The notes: generated from the letters alone by a model not told the origin. 23,149 bases of DNA from an uncultured Eubacteriales bacterium (GCA_900321515.1 ONWI01000185.1:1-23149), one strand, 5' to 3'; shown: positions 1-8,898, numbered from the stretch's first letter. Program-made: numbers and translations.

Positions 1-1385
1 GGGTTTGCGACAACGCAGAGGTAAGCCAGCATATCCTTGATTTCCTTGCGCTCGTAGAAGCGATGGCCGCCGATGACGCGATAGGGAATACCCGCCCGCA
101 TGAAGTAATTTTCTATCGAATTGGACTGCGAATTCATTCGGTAGAGCACCGCGTGGTCGCCGTAGCGCATTCCGGCAGCGACGTTGTTTTCGACGCACTT
201 TGCGATGAACGCCGCCTCGTCGTATTCGCTCTGCGCCTGATAATGCACGATTTTGTCGCCCGAACCGTTTGCCGTCCAGAGATTCTTGCCTTTGCGCTCG
301 GTGTTGTTCTTAATGACTGCGTTGGCGGCGTCAAGCACGTTCTGCGTTGAACGGTAGTTCTGCTCGAGGCGGATGACCTGCGCTTCGGGGAATGTCTTTT
401 CAAAAGAGAGGATATTCTCAATCGTCGCCCCGCGGAATTTATAGATGCTCTGGTCGTCGTCGCCCACAACGCAGAGATTGCCGTGTTTTTCCGAAAGCAG
501 CTTGGCAAAGAGATATTGCGCGTGGTTGGTGTCCTGATACTCGTCTATCATAATATATTCGAAGCGGTTCTGATAATGCTCGAGTACGTCGTCGTTCTCC
601 TGAAAGAGCCTGACGGTCTGGAAGAGGAGGTCGTCGAAGTCCATCGCGTCGGCTTCTTCCAGGCGCTTCTGATATGTCGTGTAGCACTCGGCGATTTTTT
701 TCAGACGGAAGTCGCTGCCGGCCTTTGCGGCGTACTGCTTGGGGGTGAGCATCTGTTCTTTAGCGCGGCTTATTTCAGAGAGAATTGTCTTGACCGACAG
801 CACCTTGTCGTCGATTCTCAGATAATTCATCACGTCCTTCATCATGCGCTTGCTGTCGTCCGAATCGTAGATGGTAAATTTGGGAGAATACCCCAGTCTT
901 TCACCGTCCCGGCGGAGCATACGGGCGCAGGTGGAGTGGAAGGTGGAAGCCCACACCTCGCTGCCGCTTTCGCCGAGCATGGCGGAAAGCCTGTCTTTCA
1001 GTTCGCCCGCCGCCTTGTTGGTGAAGGTAATTGCCATAATTCTCCACGGCTTCGGAGGGAAGTGGGCAATCAGCTCGACGGCGCGCATATTATCCTCGTC
1101 GGATTTTTCGGGGAGATTCCCCTCGGCGAAATCCTCGAGAAACTCAACCTCTCCCTGGGTGAGTCCGGCGGGAAGGCTGTCGGTGGAATATCCGTCGCCA
1201 TAGCGGATGAGATTGGCGATGCGGTTGACCAGAACGGTGGTCTTGCCGCTTCCCGCACCGGCGAGAATGAGCAGCGGCCCCTTAGTCCTGAATACCGCGA
1301 TGCGCTGCATGTCGTTCATGCGGGAAAATTCGCGTTCGAGAATCTTCTTTTTTGCTGTAAAGTATCTTTGCTTTAAATCTGACAT
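1..1385 (-). CDS. UvrD/PcrA-type superfamily 1 DNA helicase, C-terminus cut by window edge
   Basis: ATP-dependent 3'-5' DNA helicase of the UvrD/PcrA family, used in excision repair and in clearing blocked replication forks. The 461 visible codons carry the ordered SF1A motifs: a Q-motif region with Gln27, Walker A AGAGSGKT (42-49), ITFTNKAA (motif Ia), DEYQDT (281-286, Walker B), VVGDDDQSIYKFRG (about 306-320, motif III) and QNYRST (motif IV). Start ATG at 1383-1385 follows AGGAG (1395-1399) with 9-nt spacing. The gene runs left out of the window, so roughly the last third of a usual ~740-residue protein is missing; this is the window edge, not a pseudogene. Between motifs I and Ia there are about 70 residues where PcrA has about 25, so an insert of some 45-50 acidic residues is present (about 64-112). 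Whether it is PcrA proper or a close paralogue cannot be settled without the C-terminus. Confidence 0.93.
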   Translation of the reverse strand, partial: MSDLKQRYFTAKKKILEREFSRMNDMQRIAVFRTKGPLLILAGAGSGKTTVLVNRIANLIRYGDGYSTDSLPAGLTQGEVEFLEDFAEGNLPEKSDEDNMRAVELIAHFPPKPWRIMAITFTNKAAGELKDRLSAMLGESGSEVWASTFHSTCARMLRRDGERLGYSPKFTIYDSDDSKRMMKDVMNYLRIDDKVLSVKTILSEISRAKEQMLTPKQYAAKAGSDFRLKKIAECYTTYQKRLEEADAMDFDDLLFQTVRLFQENDDVLEHYQNRFEYIMIDEYQDTNHAQYLFAKLLSEKHGNLCVVGDDDQSIYKFRGATIENILSFEKTFPEAQVIRLEQNYRSTQNVLDAANAVIKNNTERKGKNLWTANGSGDKIVHYQAQSEYDEAAFIAKCVENNVAAGMRYGDHAVLYRMNSQSNSIENYFMRAGIPYRVIGGHRFYERKEIKDMLAYLCVVAN

Positions 1386-1417
1386 TTTTGCATACTCCTG
1401 TTTTTGTAGTAAAAATC

Positions 1418-1446
1418 ATTATATCATATGCCTTGATAAAATACAA
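1418..1446 (-). promoter_or_regulatory. Sigma-A promoter for the helicase gene
   Basis: Reading the minus strand, TTGTAT (1441-1446) is followed after 17 nt by a perfect TATAAT (1418-1423). The -10 is preceded by TGA, an extended -10. It sits about 25 nt before the ribosome binding site of the helicase gene. Confidence 0.75.
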
Positions 1447-1526
1447 GAAATTGTCTGCGGAAAAAATAAATAAAAAAAGCTAAAATAAAAAAGCAAACAA
1501 AAGTCAAAAAATTAATAAAAATTCCC

Positions 1527-1555
1527 TTTACATTGAGAAAAATATTGTGTATTAT
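1527..1555 (+). promoter_or_regulatory. Sigma-A promoter for pyk
   Basis: TTTACA (1527-1532) and TATTAT (1550-1555) are separated by 17 nt, each 5/6 to consensus. The site lies in the AT-rich gap between the divergent helicase and pyk genes and predicts a leader of about 85 nt before the pyk start. I see no riboswitch-like structure in that leader. A nearby alternative (TTGAGA 1533-1538 with TATTAA 1555-1560, 16-nt spacing) is weaker. Confidence 0.65.
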
Positions 1556-1645
1556 ATTAAGTGAGCATTGTTTTATTTTGTTCAAATTATCAGCTTTATG
1601 TAAAAATACAATCGAAGAAACTATTGATAAAGGACGGTAATACCT

Positions 1646-3400
1646 ATGAGAAAAACAAAAATCATCTGCACCCTCGGTCCCGCCACTGACAACGGAGATA
1701 TTCTGCGCCAGCTCATGCTGGGGGGCATGAATGTCTGCCGTTTCAATTTCAGCCACGGCGACCATGAAGGACACAAGAAGCGCCTTGACGCGGTGCTTGC
1801 GCTCAGGGAAGAACTCAAGCTGCCGATAGCCACGCTGCTTGACACCAAAGGTCCCGAGATCCGCACCGGCAAATTCGAGCCGGAAAAGGTGGAACTTGTG
1901 CAGGGGCAGAAATTCACCCTTACCACCAAGGATATCATAGGCAGCAGCAATATTTCGTCCATCTCCTTCGCGGGGCTGCCCAAGGACGTAAAGCAGGGAC
2001 AGAGGATTCTGATAGACGACGGACTTATTGAACTGACGGTCGATTCGGTCACCGATACCGAAATCTTCTGCACGGTGGTCAACGGGGGCACGGTTTCCAA
2101 CAACAAGGGCATCAATGTCCCCGGCGTCCGCCTGAGCATGCCGTATCTGAGCGAACGGGACATTTCGGACATCATGTTCGGCGTGCAGTGCGATTACGAC
2201 TTCATCGCGGCGTCGTTTGTCAGAAGCGCCGCGGACGTCATGCAGATCAGGGCGCTGCTTGACAAGCTGCACTGCAACAACATCAAGATCATTTCCAAGA
2301 TAGAGAATGCCGAGGGCGTGGACAATATCGACGAGATACTCCGCGTTTCCGACGGAATCATGATCGCGAGAGGCGATCTGGGCGTTGAGATACCGCTTCA
2401 GGAGATACCGATCATCCAGAAGAAGCTCATCGACAAGGCGTACAAAGCGGGCAAGATGGTCATCACAGCCACCCAGATGCTCGACAGCATGATGAAGAAT
2501 CCCCGTCCCACCCGCGCGGAGTCCACGGACGTGGCGAACGCAATCTACGACGGCACCAGCGCGATCATGCTTTCGGGCGAGACCGCCGCGGGCAAATATC
2601 CTGTGGAATCCCTGCTCACCATGGCAAAGATTGCCGAGCGCACGGAATCCGACATCAACTACGCGGGCGGCTACAAGAGCACCGTGAGCAAGATAGGCGA
2701 CGACGACGTTACCGGAGCCATTTCTCACGCCACCGTCACAACCGCGATCGACCTGAACGCCAAGGCGATCATCACCGTCACCAAGGGGGGAGGCACGGCG
2801 CGCCAGATCAGCAAGCACCGTCCGCCCTGTCCGATTGTCGGATGTTCGCCCGACAAGAAGGTTGTCCGCCAGCTCAATCTTTCATGGGGCGTATCGCCGA
2901 TCCTCATTCCGGAAAAGACCAGCACCGACGAGCTTTTTGACTGTTCGGCAAAAGCCGCCGAGGACGCGGGACTCATTCAGTCGGGCGATCTGTGCGTCAT
3001 CACAGCCGGCGTTCCGATCGGCGTCTCCGGCACTACCAATCTCCTGAAAGTGCATCTTACCGGCAATATTCTGGTTTCGGGCAAGGGCATAGGCGACACC
3101 AAGGTCTGTTCCAAGATGTGCGTTGCCAAGACAGAGGAGGAAATTGCCGAGGAATTTGAAACGGGCGATATCATCGTCGTTCCACAGACCAGCAACCGCC
3201 TGCTTCAGTTCATGCGGAAGGCGCGGGCGATTGTGACCGAAGCCGAGGGCGTCAATTCCCACGCTGCCATTGTGGGCATGACGCTGGGCATTCCCGTGGT
3301 GGTAGGCTGCAAGAACGCGACGCACATTCTCAAGAACGGCACGACGGTCGTAGTGGATGCCGAAAAGGGCATTGTCTACAGCGGCGACAGAATTAACTGA
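1646..3400 (+). CDS. pyk: Pyruvate kinase with C-terminal PEP-utiliser domain
   Basis: Catalyses the last ATP-forming step of glycolysis, phosphoenolpyruvate + ADP to pyruvate + ATP, in the cytoplasm. The 584-residue length matches the long Firmicutes form (Bacillus type, about 585) rather than the ~470-residue form. Visible are the N-terminal KTKIICTLGPAT, the substrate/metal segment LDTKGPEIRTG, the signature ISKIENAEG (216-224, with catalytic Lys218 and Glu220), ARGDLGVEIP, and ATQMLDSM with PRPTRAE. The extra C-terminal domain (about 480-584) resembles the mobile domain of PEP-utilising enzymes and keeps NSHAAIVG with His539. Start ATG follows AAAGGACGG at a suitable distance. The alarmone synthetase gene begins 5 nt after the stop, so the two are almost certainly co-transcribed. 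Confidence 0.97.
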   Translation: MRKTKIICTLGPATDNGDILRQLMLGGMNVCRFNFSHGDHEGHKKRLDAVLALREELKLPIATLLDTKGPEIRTGKFEPEKVELVQGQKFTLTTKDIIGSSNISSISFAGLPKDVKQGQRILIDDGLIELTVDSVTDTEIFCTVVNGGTVSNNKGINVPGVRLSMPYLSERDISDIMFGVQCDYDFIAASFVRSAADVMQIRALLDKLHCNNIKIISKIENAEGVDNIDEILRVSDGIMIARGDLGVEIPLQEIPIIQKKLIDKAYKAGKMVITATQMLDSMMKNPRPTRAESTDVANAIYDGTSAIMLSGETAAGKYPVESLLTMAKIAERTESDINYAGGYKSTVSKIGDDDVTGAISHATVTTAIDLNAKAIITVTKGGGTARQISKHRPPCPIVGCSPDKKVVRQLNLSWGVSPILIPEKTSTDELFDCSAKAAEDAGLIQSGDLCVITAGVPIGVSGTTNLLKVHLTGNILVSGKGIGDTKVCSKMCVAKTEEEIAEEFETGDIIVVPQTSNRLLQFMRKARAIVTEAEGVNSHAAIVGMTLGIPVVVGCKNATHILKNGTTVVVDAEKGIVYSGDRIN

Positions 3401-3405
3401 TTGAC

Positions 3406-4134
3406 ATGGTTGATAAACACAGAATCGTTTTAGCCAAAGAGGATTTTTCTCCCGACGAATGCGAACTGATCAAGCAGCTTGCCGGATACGATGAGAATGC
3501 AGCCGATCCGAAGGCGGAGCTTGACAGGTGCCTGTATGATTATCTGGTGTTTCAGAATAACTATGTTTTTGCGTCAAAGAAGCTGCGCACCGATCTCGAG
3601 ATACTGGAGCTGGATTACCGCGTGCAATATGATCACCGCATCCTCAAGAGCATAGACAGCCGCATTAAATCGGTCAAGAGCATATGCGGCAAGCTGGAAA
3701 AGAAGGGCGTACCGCTCACATTGGAGAACGCCGCCTTCGAGCTGTCCGACATTGCGGGAATCCGGGTCATATGCTACTACATGCGGGACATCTATGAGAT
3801 AAAGAACCGTCTGCTCGCGCAGGACAACGTAAGCCTTCTGAAGATGTCGGATTACATTCAGGAGCCGAAGCCGAGCGGTTACCGGAGCCTTCATCTGATC
3901 GTATCCACATCGGTGCATCTGGCGTATAAGAATGTGGAAGTGCCTGTGGAAATTCAGCTCCGGACGGTGGCGATGGACTCATGGGCAGGTCTTGAGCATG
4001 TGCTGAAATACAAAAATCCGAACGGCGTTTCGGATGAAATATCAGAGCAGCTCAGCGACTGTGCCGATGTGATATCCGAAACAGACGCAAAAATGCAGGA
4101 TATATACAAATCCCTCTTCGGCAAGAAATTATGA
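3406..4134 (+). CDS. Small alarmone synthetase, RelA/SpoT-domain GTP pyrophosphokinase
   Basis: Transfers pyrophosphate from ATP to GDP/GTP to make (p)ppGpp. The 242 residues hold only the synthetase fold: DIAGIRV (115-121, metal-binding Asp115), EPKPSGYRSLH (153-163, nucleotide-binding loop) and EIQLRT (182-187, second acidic residue Glu182). There is no HD hydrolase domain and no TGS/ACT region, so this is a synthetase-only protein of the RelQ/YjbM kind (usual length about 210-220); residues 1-50 are a somewhat longer N-terminus. It starts 5 nt after the pyk stop and has no recognisable Shine-Dalgarno sequence, so its translation is probably coupled to pyk. Placement behind a glycolytic gene suggests that alarmone synthesis capacity follows pyk expression; that part is inference. 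A terminator ends the unit. Confidence 0.9.
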   Translation: MVDKHRIVLAKEDFSPDECELIKQLAGYDENAADPKAELDRCLYDYLVFQNNYVFASKKLRTDLEILELDYRVQYDHRILKSIDSRIKSVKSICGKLEKKGVPLTLENAAFELSDIAGIRVICYYMRDIYEIKNRLLAQDNVSLLKMSDYIQEPKPSGYRSLHLIVSTSVHLAYKNVEVPVEIQLRTVAMDSWAGLEHVLKYKNPNGVSDEISEQLSDCADVISETDAKMQDIYKSLFGKKL

Positions 4135-4152
4135 TAATATGATAATATAATA

Positions 4153-4194
4153 AAAAACTGTGTCTCGCTGTGATTACCGCGGGGCACAGTTTTT
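4153..4194 (+). terminator. Rho-independent terminator of pyk-alarmone synthetase operon
   Basis: A 16-bp stem (4153-4168 with 4179-4194, two G-U pairs) encloses a 10-nt loop. The stem has a GC-rich inner part and an A-tract/T-tract base, beginning 18 nt after the stop codon. Confidence 0.9.
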
Positions 4195-4275
4195 GCTGTA
4201 CCGGTGAAACGATGAAACGATTCGGTCCACGCGGTGCGCACGCAGGGAGGCGGAAAAATAATCTGAAAAAAACAG

Positions 4276-4304
4276 TTGATATATTATCATTGAGATGATA
4301 TAAT
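4276..4304 (+). promoter_or_regulatory. Strong sigma-A promoter of the envelope operon
   Basis: TTGATA (4276-4281) and perfect TATAAT (4299-4304) are 17 nt apart, with TGA just before the -10 (extended -10). It lies 60 nt before the L,D-transpeptidase start. No other equally good promoter is seen before the three downstream genes. Confidence 0.82.
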
Positions 4305-4363
4305 TATATTTAATTTTATGAAAATATAAAAGCTGCGGAAGAATGAACTGACGGAGGGATACG

Positions 4364-5962
4364 ATGAAGCGCTGGGAAAAAGGCATTTCGATATTGATAA
4401 CAATAGCGATAACGGTTTTGTTTGTTTCAGCGGCAGGCTTTTTTGCGCTGCATTACAATGATTGGTTTGTAGAGGAGGAAATGTCGTCCGGTTCAGCAGT
4501 TGCATTTTCTGACACAGTGGGAAGCAAGGTCGTTCTCCATATGGATCAGTCCGGTGTGGGTGAGGGCATTTCGGACGAGGCGCTGGAAGAGATGAATATA
4601 TACGGATTTCCGGTAGGAGAATCCCCGTATTTCATTTATGTCGAAAAGGGCGCGCATACGCTGTCCGTATTTGAAAAGGACGGGTACGGGCTTTACACCA
4701 AAAGGATATATACCTGGATCACGGCGACCGGCAAGACCAACCTGCTGACGCCGGTGGGGATATTTGAGGTCGGTTCCAAGGAGGAGTGGCATCTCTGGCC
4801 GGCAAAGACGCTGTCGCCTTATGCCACGAAATATTATGAAAGCGATAATCATTATGGCGGTCTGTACATTCACGGACCGATATACAGGAATCAGAACTTC
4901 ACCTCGCTGATAAGCAATTCCGCGCGTCATATCGGGACCAACTGTTCGTCAGGATGTCTGAGAACCGAGACGGAGGCGGCGTATTTTATTTACGAGATGT
5001 GTCCTGAAGGGACAATGATCAAGATAGTCGAGGGTTCGCCTCTGGGATTCTCGCCGGACAGACTTGTATATGTCTACAATCAGTCGATTACCCCGTCGCT
5101 GGACAGATTTCTGAATCCGTCGGTGGAGCTTGACGAAATCGGTTTTTCGGAAGAGAAACATGTGATGTATCTCGGAGAGCAGTACACGCCGGAAATACGG
5201 ACTACACCGGAGGACGCGGGCTATTTCGACTACAACTGGACGACCAACAACCCCGCCATCATCAAAATATCGGGCGGGAGCATATGGGCGGTGGGAACCG
5301 GCTACGCCATCGTCACCGCGTCAACCAAGGATAACCGCTTGTCAACTTCGATTCTGATCAATGTGGTGGTACACAGTGTGGATACATCCGCGGCTCCGCC
5401 GGATGTGGGCGGCAGAATGGAGGAGGACAACAGCAATATAACCGACGACTATAAGCCGATAAGCGAAGGGCTGCTGTATCTGAAAATAAACGGCGAGAAG
5501 TTCGGCATCAACCAGAGCGTGAGGCCGCTGCTGGCAAACTTAGGGCCGAAATACTATCAGAAACAGCCGGCGCAGAGCTGCGCATACGACGGATTGGACA
5601 GATTTTTCAGTTATTCTTACAAAAACAACGGATACTGCGCGATATCCACGGTGCCGATGCTGGCGGACGGAGGCGACGCGATCTGCGAGATCGAATTCAG
5701 GAATTACACCACCGCCGAGCTTGAATCCTCAAAAGGAATCAGGCTGGGAGACAGTTTTGACGATGTAATAAAGGCATACGGGAACTTTTACACCCAGGTC
5801 ATCGTAGATGATGAAAAGCACCCCGAAAATTCATTTGTCCGCGTAACGTACTGGGCGGGCAAGGCAAACGATCCCGGCGTGCCGAGTCTGTATTTCACAC
5901 TGGATCCGGGGACAAAAACGGTGAAAGGAATGGGCATTTACAGTTCCAAAAACATGGGATAG
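4364..5962 (+). CDS. Membrane-anchored L,D-transpeptidase (YkuD) with bacterial Ig-like domain
   Basis: Likely cross-links peptidoglycan 3-3, or attaches material to it, outside the membrane. Residues about 7-29 form one transmembrane anchor. The YkuD catalytic domain (about 80-215) has YIHGP with His170 and the nucleophile motif SSGCLR with Cys198, ending at Arg200; His189 lies between. The canonical motif has His before Gly-Cys (S/T-H-G-C), here Ser196, so the site is a variant but keeps the Cys and Arg. A BIG2-like domain (about 250-345) ends in a typical AVGTGYAIVTAST strand. The last ~165 residues (about 368-532) form a globular region I do not recognise. The start follows GGAGG with good spacing. 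First gene of an operon with an O-acyltransferase pair, which supports a wall-modifying role. Confidence 0.88.
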   Translation: MKRWEKGISILITIAITVLFVSAAGFFALHYNDWFVEEEMSSGSAVAFSDTVGSKVVLHMDQSGVGEGISDEALEEMNIYGFPVGESPYFIYVEKGAHTLSVFEKDGYGLYTKRIYTWITATGKTNLLTPVGIFEVGSKEEWHLWPAKTLSPYATKYYESDNHYGGLYIHGPIYRNQNFTSLISNSARHIGTNCSSGCLRTETEAAYFIYEMCPEGTMIKIVEGSPLGFSPDRLVYVYNQSITPSLDRFLNPSVELDEIGFSEEKHVMYLGEQYTPEIRTTPEDAGYFDYNWTTNNPAIIKISGGSIWAVGTGYAIVTASTKDNRLSTSILINVVVHSVDTSAAPPDVGGRMEEDNSNITDDYKPISEGLLYLKINGEKFGINQSVRPLLANLGPKYYQKQPAQSCAYDGLDRFFSYSYKNNGYCAISTVPMLADGGDAICEIEFRNYTTAELESSKGIRLGDSFDDVIKAYGNFYTQVIVDDEKHPENSFVRVTYWAGKANDPGVPSLYFTLDPGTKTVKGMGIYSSKNMG

Positions 5963-5994
5963 CAATATCCGGATAAGGATGGTCGAAAAAAAAT

Positions 5995-7413
5995 ATGGTA
6001 TTCAGTTCAGCCGCTTTTCTCTTTGCGTTTTTCCCGGTATATATAGGGGTAGTGGCGCTTGTAAGGAACATAAAGGCGTGCAATGTGCTGCTCATAATAA
6101 TGAGTCTGGTGTTTTATGCGTGGGGAGAGCCGGTTTACATACTACTCATGCTGTTTTCAATACTGATAAATTACTTAATAGCGCTTCCCGCGGAGAGATA
6201 CAGAGAAAGCGACAGTATTCAGAGGCGCACGCTTCTGGCGCTTGCGATAGTCTATAATCTCACGGCACTGGGGCTTTTCAAATATGCGGGATTTCTGACA
6301 GACACATTCAATTCAATAGCGGGGACATCCGTTCCGACGCCTCAGATACCGCTTCCGGTAGGAATATCGTTTTTCACATTCCAGACCATGAGCTACGTGA
6401 TAGACGCCTACCGCGGAACGTGTTCCGTGCAGCGGAATATCGGCAAATTCATGCTTTATGTGTCATTCTTTCCGCAGCTGATAGCGGGACCGATAGTCAA
6501 ATATCACGACATAGAGAAGCAGCTTGACCGCCGCAGCACAAACGCGGAAAAGATAGCAGACGGCATGAGGCGGTTTATAGTGGGGCTGTCAAAAAAAATG
6601 CTGATAGCCAACGCGGTGGGCAGTCCGGTGGATAAAATATATTCGCTCGACGGAGCGGACATGAATATTGCTCTGGCGTGGGCGGCGGGAATACTCTATT
6701 GCCTGCAGATATATTTTGATTTTTCGGGATATTCGGATATGGCGATAGGCCTTGGAAAGATGGCAGGCTTCAGATTCCTGGAAAATTTCAATTATCCCTA
6801 CACGTCGTTTTCCGTGCGGGAATTCTGGAAACGATGGCACATATCGCTCACCACCTGGTTCAGGGAATATGTGTACTTTCCGCTGGGAGGCAACCGGAAG
6901 GGGGAGCTGCGCACGGGAATAAACAGGATGAGCGTATTCCTGCTCACAGGAATGTGGCACGGAGCCATGTGGACATTTGTTGTGTGGGGCGTGTTTCACG
7001 GCGTATTCCAGCTTCTTGAGACATATCTGATTCACCCGGACAAATGGAAAAAGCCGCTTGCCTATATCTACACGATGGGAGTGGTTGTAGCCGGATTTGC
7101 GATATTCCGGGCGGACAGCATAGGTCAGGCGTTCAACATACTGTTTCAGATGATAGGCGGTTTCGGTTTCACGGAAGTCGGCATGATAGTGCTGCAGGGG
7201 CTGATGACGTTTTATAATTTCTTCATTGTAGCGGCAGCCTTTGTGGCAATGACTCCGATAGTGAGGGATACCGCGTATTCGCTGGCGGCGAAGTACAACG
7301 CGGCGAAAGCCGTGACCTGCCTGAAATACGCCGCAAGCGTATTACTGATGGCATTGTGCATGATGTCGATAGCCTCGTCGTCCTATAATCCGTTTATTTA
7401 TTTCAGATTCTGA
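5995..7413 (+). CDS. MBOAT-family O-acyltransferase (AlgI/PatA-like)
   Basis: Polytopic membrane protein expected to move acyl (usually acetyl) groups from a cytoplasmic donor across the membrane to an exported sugar polymer. The 472 residues contain about ten hydrophobic segments. Family hallmarks are the MVFSS start followed by a hydrophobic helix, FPQLIAGPIVKY, FDFSGYSDMAIGLGKM, KRWHISLTTWFREYVY (His282) and GMWHGAMWTF with the presumed catalytic His322. No upstream in-frame start exists because TAA lies at 5974-5976; the AAGGA at 5975-5979 is 15 nt away, so initiation is not strongly marked. It lies 32 nt after the transpeptidase and 19 nt before the DHHW-like gene. The acceptor cannot be read from sequence: peptidoglycan, teichoic acid or exopolysaccharide are all possible; DltB is less likely because no dltA/C/D neighbours occur. 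Confidence 0.92.
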   Translation: MVFSSAAFLFAFFPVYIGVVALVRNIKACNVLLIIMSLVFYAWGEPVYILLMLFSILINYLIALPAERYRESDSIQRRTLLALAIVYNLTALGLFKYAGFLTDTFNSIAGTSVPTPQIPLPVGISFFTFQTMSYVIDAYRGTCSVQRNIGKFMLYVSFFPQLIAGPIVKYHDIEKQLDRRSTNAEKIADGMRRFIVGLSKKMLIANAVGSPVDKIYSLDGADMNIALAWAAGILYCLQIYFDFSGYSDMAIGLGKMAGFRFLENFNYPYTSFSVREFWKRWHISLTTWFREYVYFPLGGNRKGELRTGINRMSVFLLTGMWHGAMWTFVVWGVFHGVFQLLETYLIHPDKWKKPLAYIYTMGVVVAGFAIFRADSIGQAFNILFQMIGGFGFTEVGMIVLQGLMTFYNFFIVAAAFVAMTPIVRDTAYSLAAKYNAAKAVTCLKYAASVLLMALCMMSIASSSYNPFIYFRF

Positions 7414-7432
7414 CACGGGGAGGTCTGCACTG

Positions 7433-8887
7433 ATGAAAATAATCAAAAAGATGTGCGTTGTGGCGTATATTCTGCTGATCACGGCGGCATGCAGCCTTCC
7501 GTTTATCGGAATGCTATTCGGGCTGGGCGCGAAATCGACCGAGAACCGCACCATGACGGGACTTCCTGATCTCTACACTGCCGAGGAGGACAAGATCGAG
7601 GCCAACCTGAATTACACCGCGGAGCTGGGGGAATACTACTCGGATAATTTCGGTTTCCGTCAGGAGCTTGTGACGGCAAATTCACTGCTCAACGAGACGC
7701 TGTTCGGAAGGTCATCGAACGAAAAAACCACGGTAGGGCGTGACGGCTGGTATTATCTGAGCGAGACTCTTGACGACTACACCGGCGTTTCGGCGTTTTC
7801 CGAGAGGGGAATATACAGATTAAAGAAAACTCTTGACCTGATGAACACGTTCTCGGAGGACGGCAACATTACGTTTGCATTTTTTGTGGCGCCGAATAAA
7901 AACAGCATTTATCCCGAGTACATGCCGTGGAGCATAAGGGCGTCATCGTCTCCGAGCAATCTGGACAGGCTCAGCAAGGCAATGAGGTCAAAGCTCTACT
8001 ATATTGACGTCAAATCGGTACTCAAACAATCCGCGGGGGACAGATCGAGATACATCTACCTCAAAAACGACAGCCATTGGAACAACATCGGAGCGCTTGC
8101 GGCATATAACGCGCTTCAGGACAATCTCAACATAAGGATAAAAAAATACGATTATATGCCGATTGACGAATCCGGACTTTATATCTCGCAGAATGAAATA
8201 AGCGGCGATCTGACGGCCATGCTGTATCCGTCACTGGATAAGAAGGATGTGCAGTACGAACTGGGAATAGCCAGGAATTTTTCTTCGGAAAAACCGCTTG
8301 TCAATATGATGGATTCCGAGATTAATACAACCTGTCAGGGCAGGTACTTCAATATCATCTGTTACCGTGACTCATTCTTCAACGCGTTTATCCCGATCAA
8401 TTCCAATGCCTTTGCGAAGGCGAGATACACCCGCACCTCAAAGACGTCCCCATATGACCTGAACGCCGCCAAGAGCGGGGATTACAATATCGCGGTAGTG
8501 GAGATAGCCGAGAGGAATCTGCCGAATGTGCTCTATAACGCGCCCATCATGGACGCCCCGAGAGTAAAAAGTCCCAAAGTGACCAGACGGCGATACACCG
8601 AACAGAGATGTTCGTTTGTCGATGACGGCGAATCGTTCCTTATCAACGGCGAAATCGGCGACTGGGCGGAGCTTGACACCGAAAGCAACATATATATAGA
8701 ACTTCGCGACAGCAAGGATCAATCCTTTTACTATGAAGCGTTTCCGATACTGAGCGGAGACGCGTATGCCGACAACGGCTTTTCGGCGCATATCAGCAAA
8801 TATAACCTGAAAAACGACGAATACAGCTTATTCATTCACGTCGGCAGCCAGGATATTTCAAGATACACCGAATTGCTGTTAAACTGA
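7433..8887 (+). CDS. AlgJ/AlgX/DHHW-like SGNH O-acyltransferase partner
   Basis: Extracytoplasmic partner that usually completes acyl transfer with an MBOAT protein. A hydrophobic N-terminal anchor spans about residues 5-32; Cys20 in ITAAC is a poor lipobox, so a plain membrane anchor is favoured. ENRTMTGLPDL (37-47) resembles the segment after the anchor in AlgJ/X proteins. The probable catalytic triad is Asp213 and His215 in KNDSHWNN, and Ser314 in CYRDSFFNAF, where the family often has GDSF. FFVAPNKNSIYPEYMP (151-165) is also family-like. Residues about 370-484 are a beta-rich tail that I cannot name. The start follows GGGGAGG (7417-7423). Direct pairing with an MBOAT gene supports the assignment. 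Confidence 0.82.
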   Translation: MKIIKKMCVVAYILLITAACSLPFIGMLFGLGAKSTENRTMTGLPDLYTAEEDKIEANLNYTAELGEYYSDNFGFRQELVTANSLLNETLFGRSSNEKTTVGRDGWYYLSETLDDYTGVSAFSERGIYRLKKTLDLMNTFSEDGNITFAFFVAPNKNSIYPEYMPWSIRASSSPSNLDRLSKAMRSKLYYIDVKSVLKQSAGDRSRYIYLKNDSHWNNIGALAAYNALQDNLNIRIKKYDYMPIDESGLYISQNEISGDLTAMLYPSLDKKDVQYELGIARNFSSEKPLVNMMDSEINTTCQGRYFNIICYRDSFFNAFIPINSNAFAKARYTRTSKTSPYDLNAAKSGDYNIAVVEIAERNLPNVLYNAPIMDAPRVKSPKVTRRRYTEQRCSFVDDGESFLINGEIGDWAELDTESNIYIELRDSKDQSFYYEAFPILSGDAYADNGFSAHISKYNLKNDEYSLFIHVGSQDISRYTELLLN

Positions 8888-8891
8888 TATG

Positions 8892-8898
8892 AGAGAGG
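8892..8898 (+). promoter_or_regulatory. Ribosome binding site that sets the trpS start
   Basis: AGAGAGG lies 8 nt before ATG 8907. The longer reading from ATG 8889 would have to start upstream of this site and has none of its own. Confidence 0.7.

Noticed and set aside
483..1376. 297-residue plus-strand reading frame opposite the helicase
   Set aside because: The minus strand encodes the ordered SF1 helicase motifs through the same bases.
1424..2818. 464-residue minus-strand reading frame opposite pyk
   Set aside because: It is a shadow of the well-supported pyk gene, with His/Arg/Val-rich composition and no family motif.
4205..4220. Tandem 8-base repeat TGAAACGA, two copies
   Set aside because: Two short copies are within chance expectation and match no known site.
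5979..6257. 92-residue frame overlapping the MBOAT start
   Set aside because: It starts a few bases before the MBOAT gene in another frame and has no recognisable features; the MBOAT frame shows family residues from its first codon.
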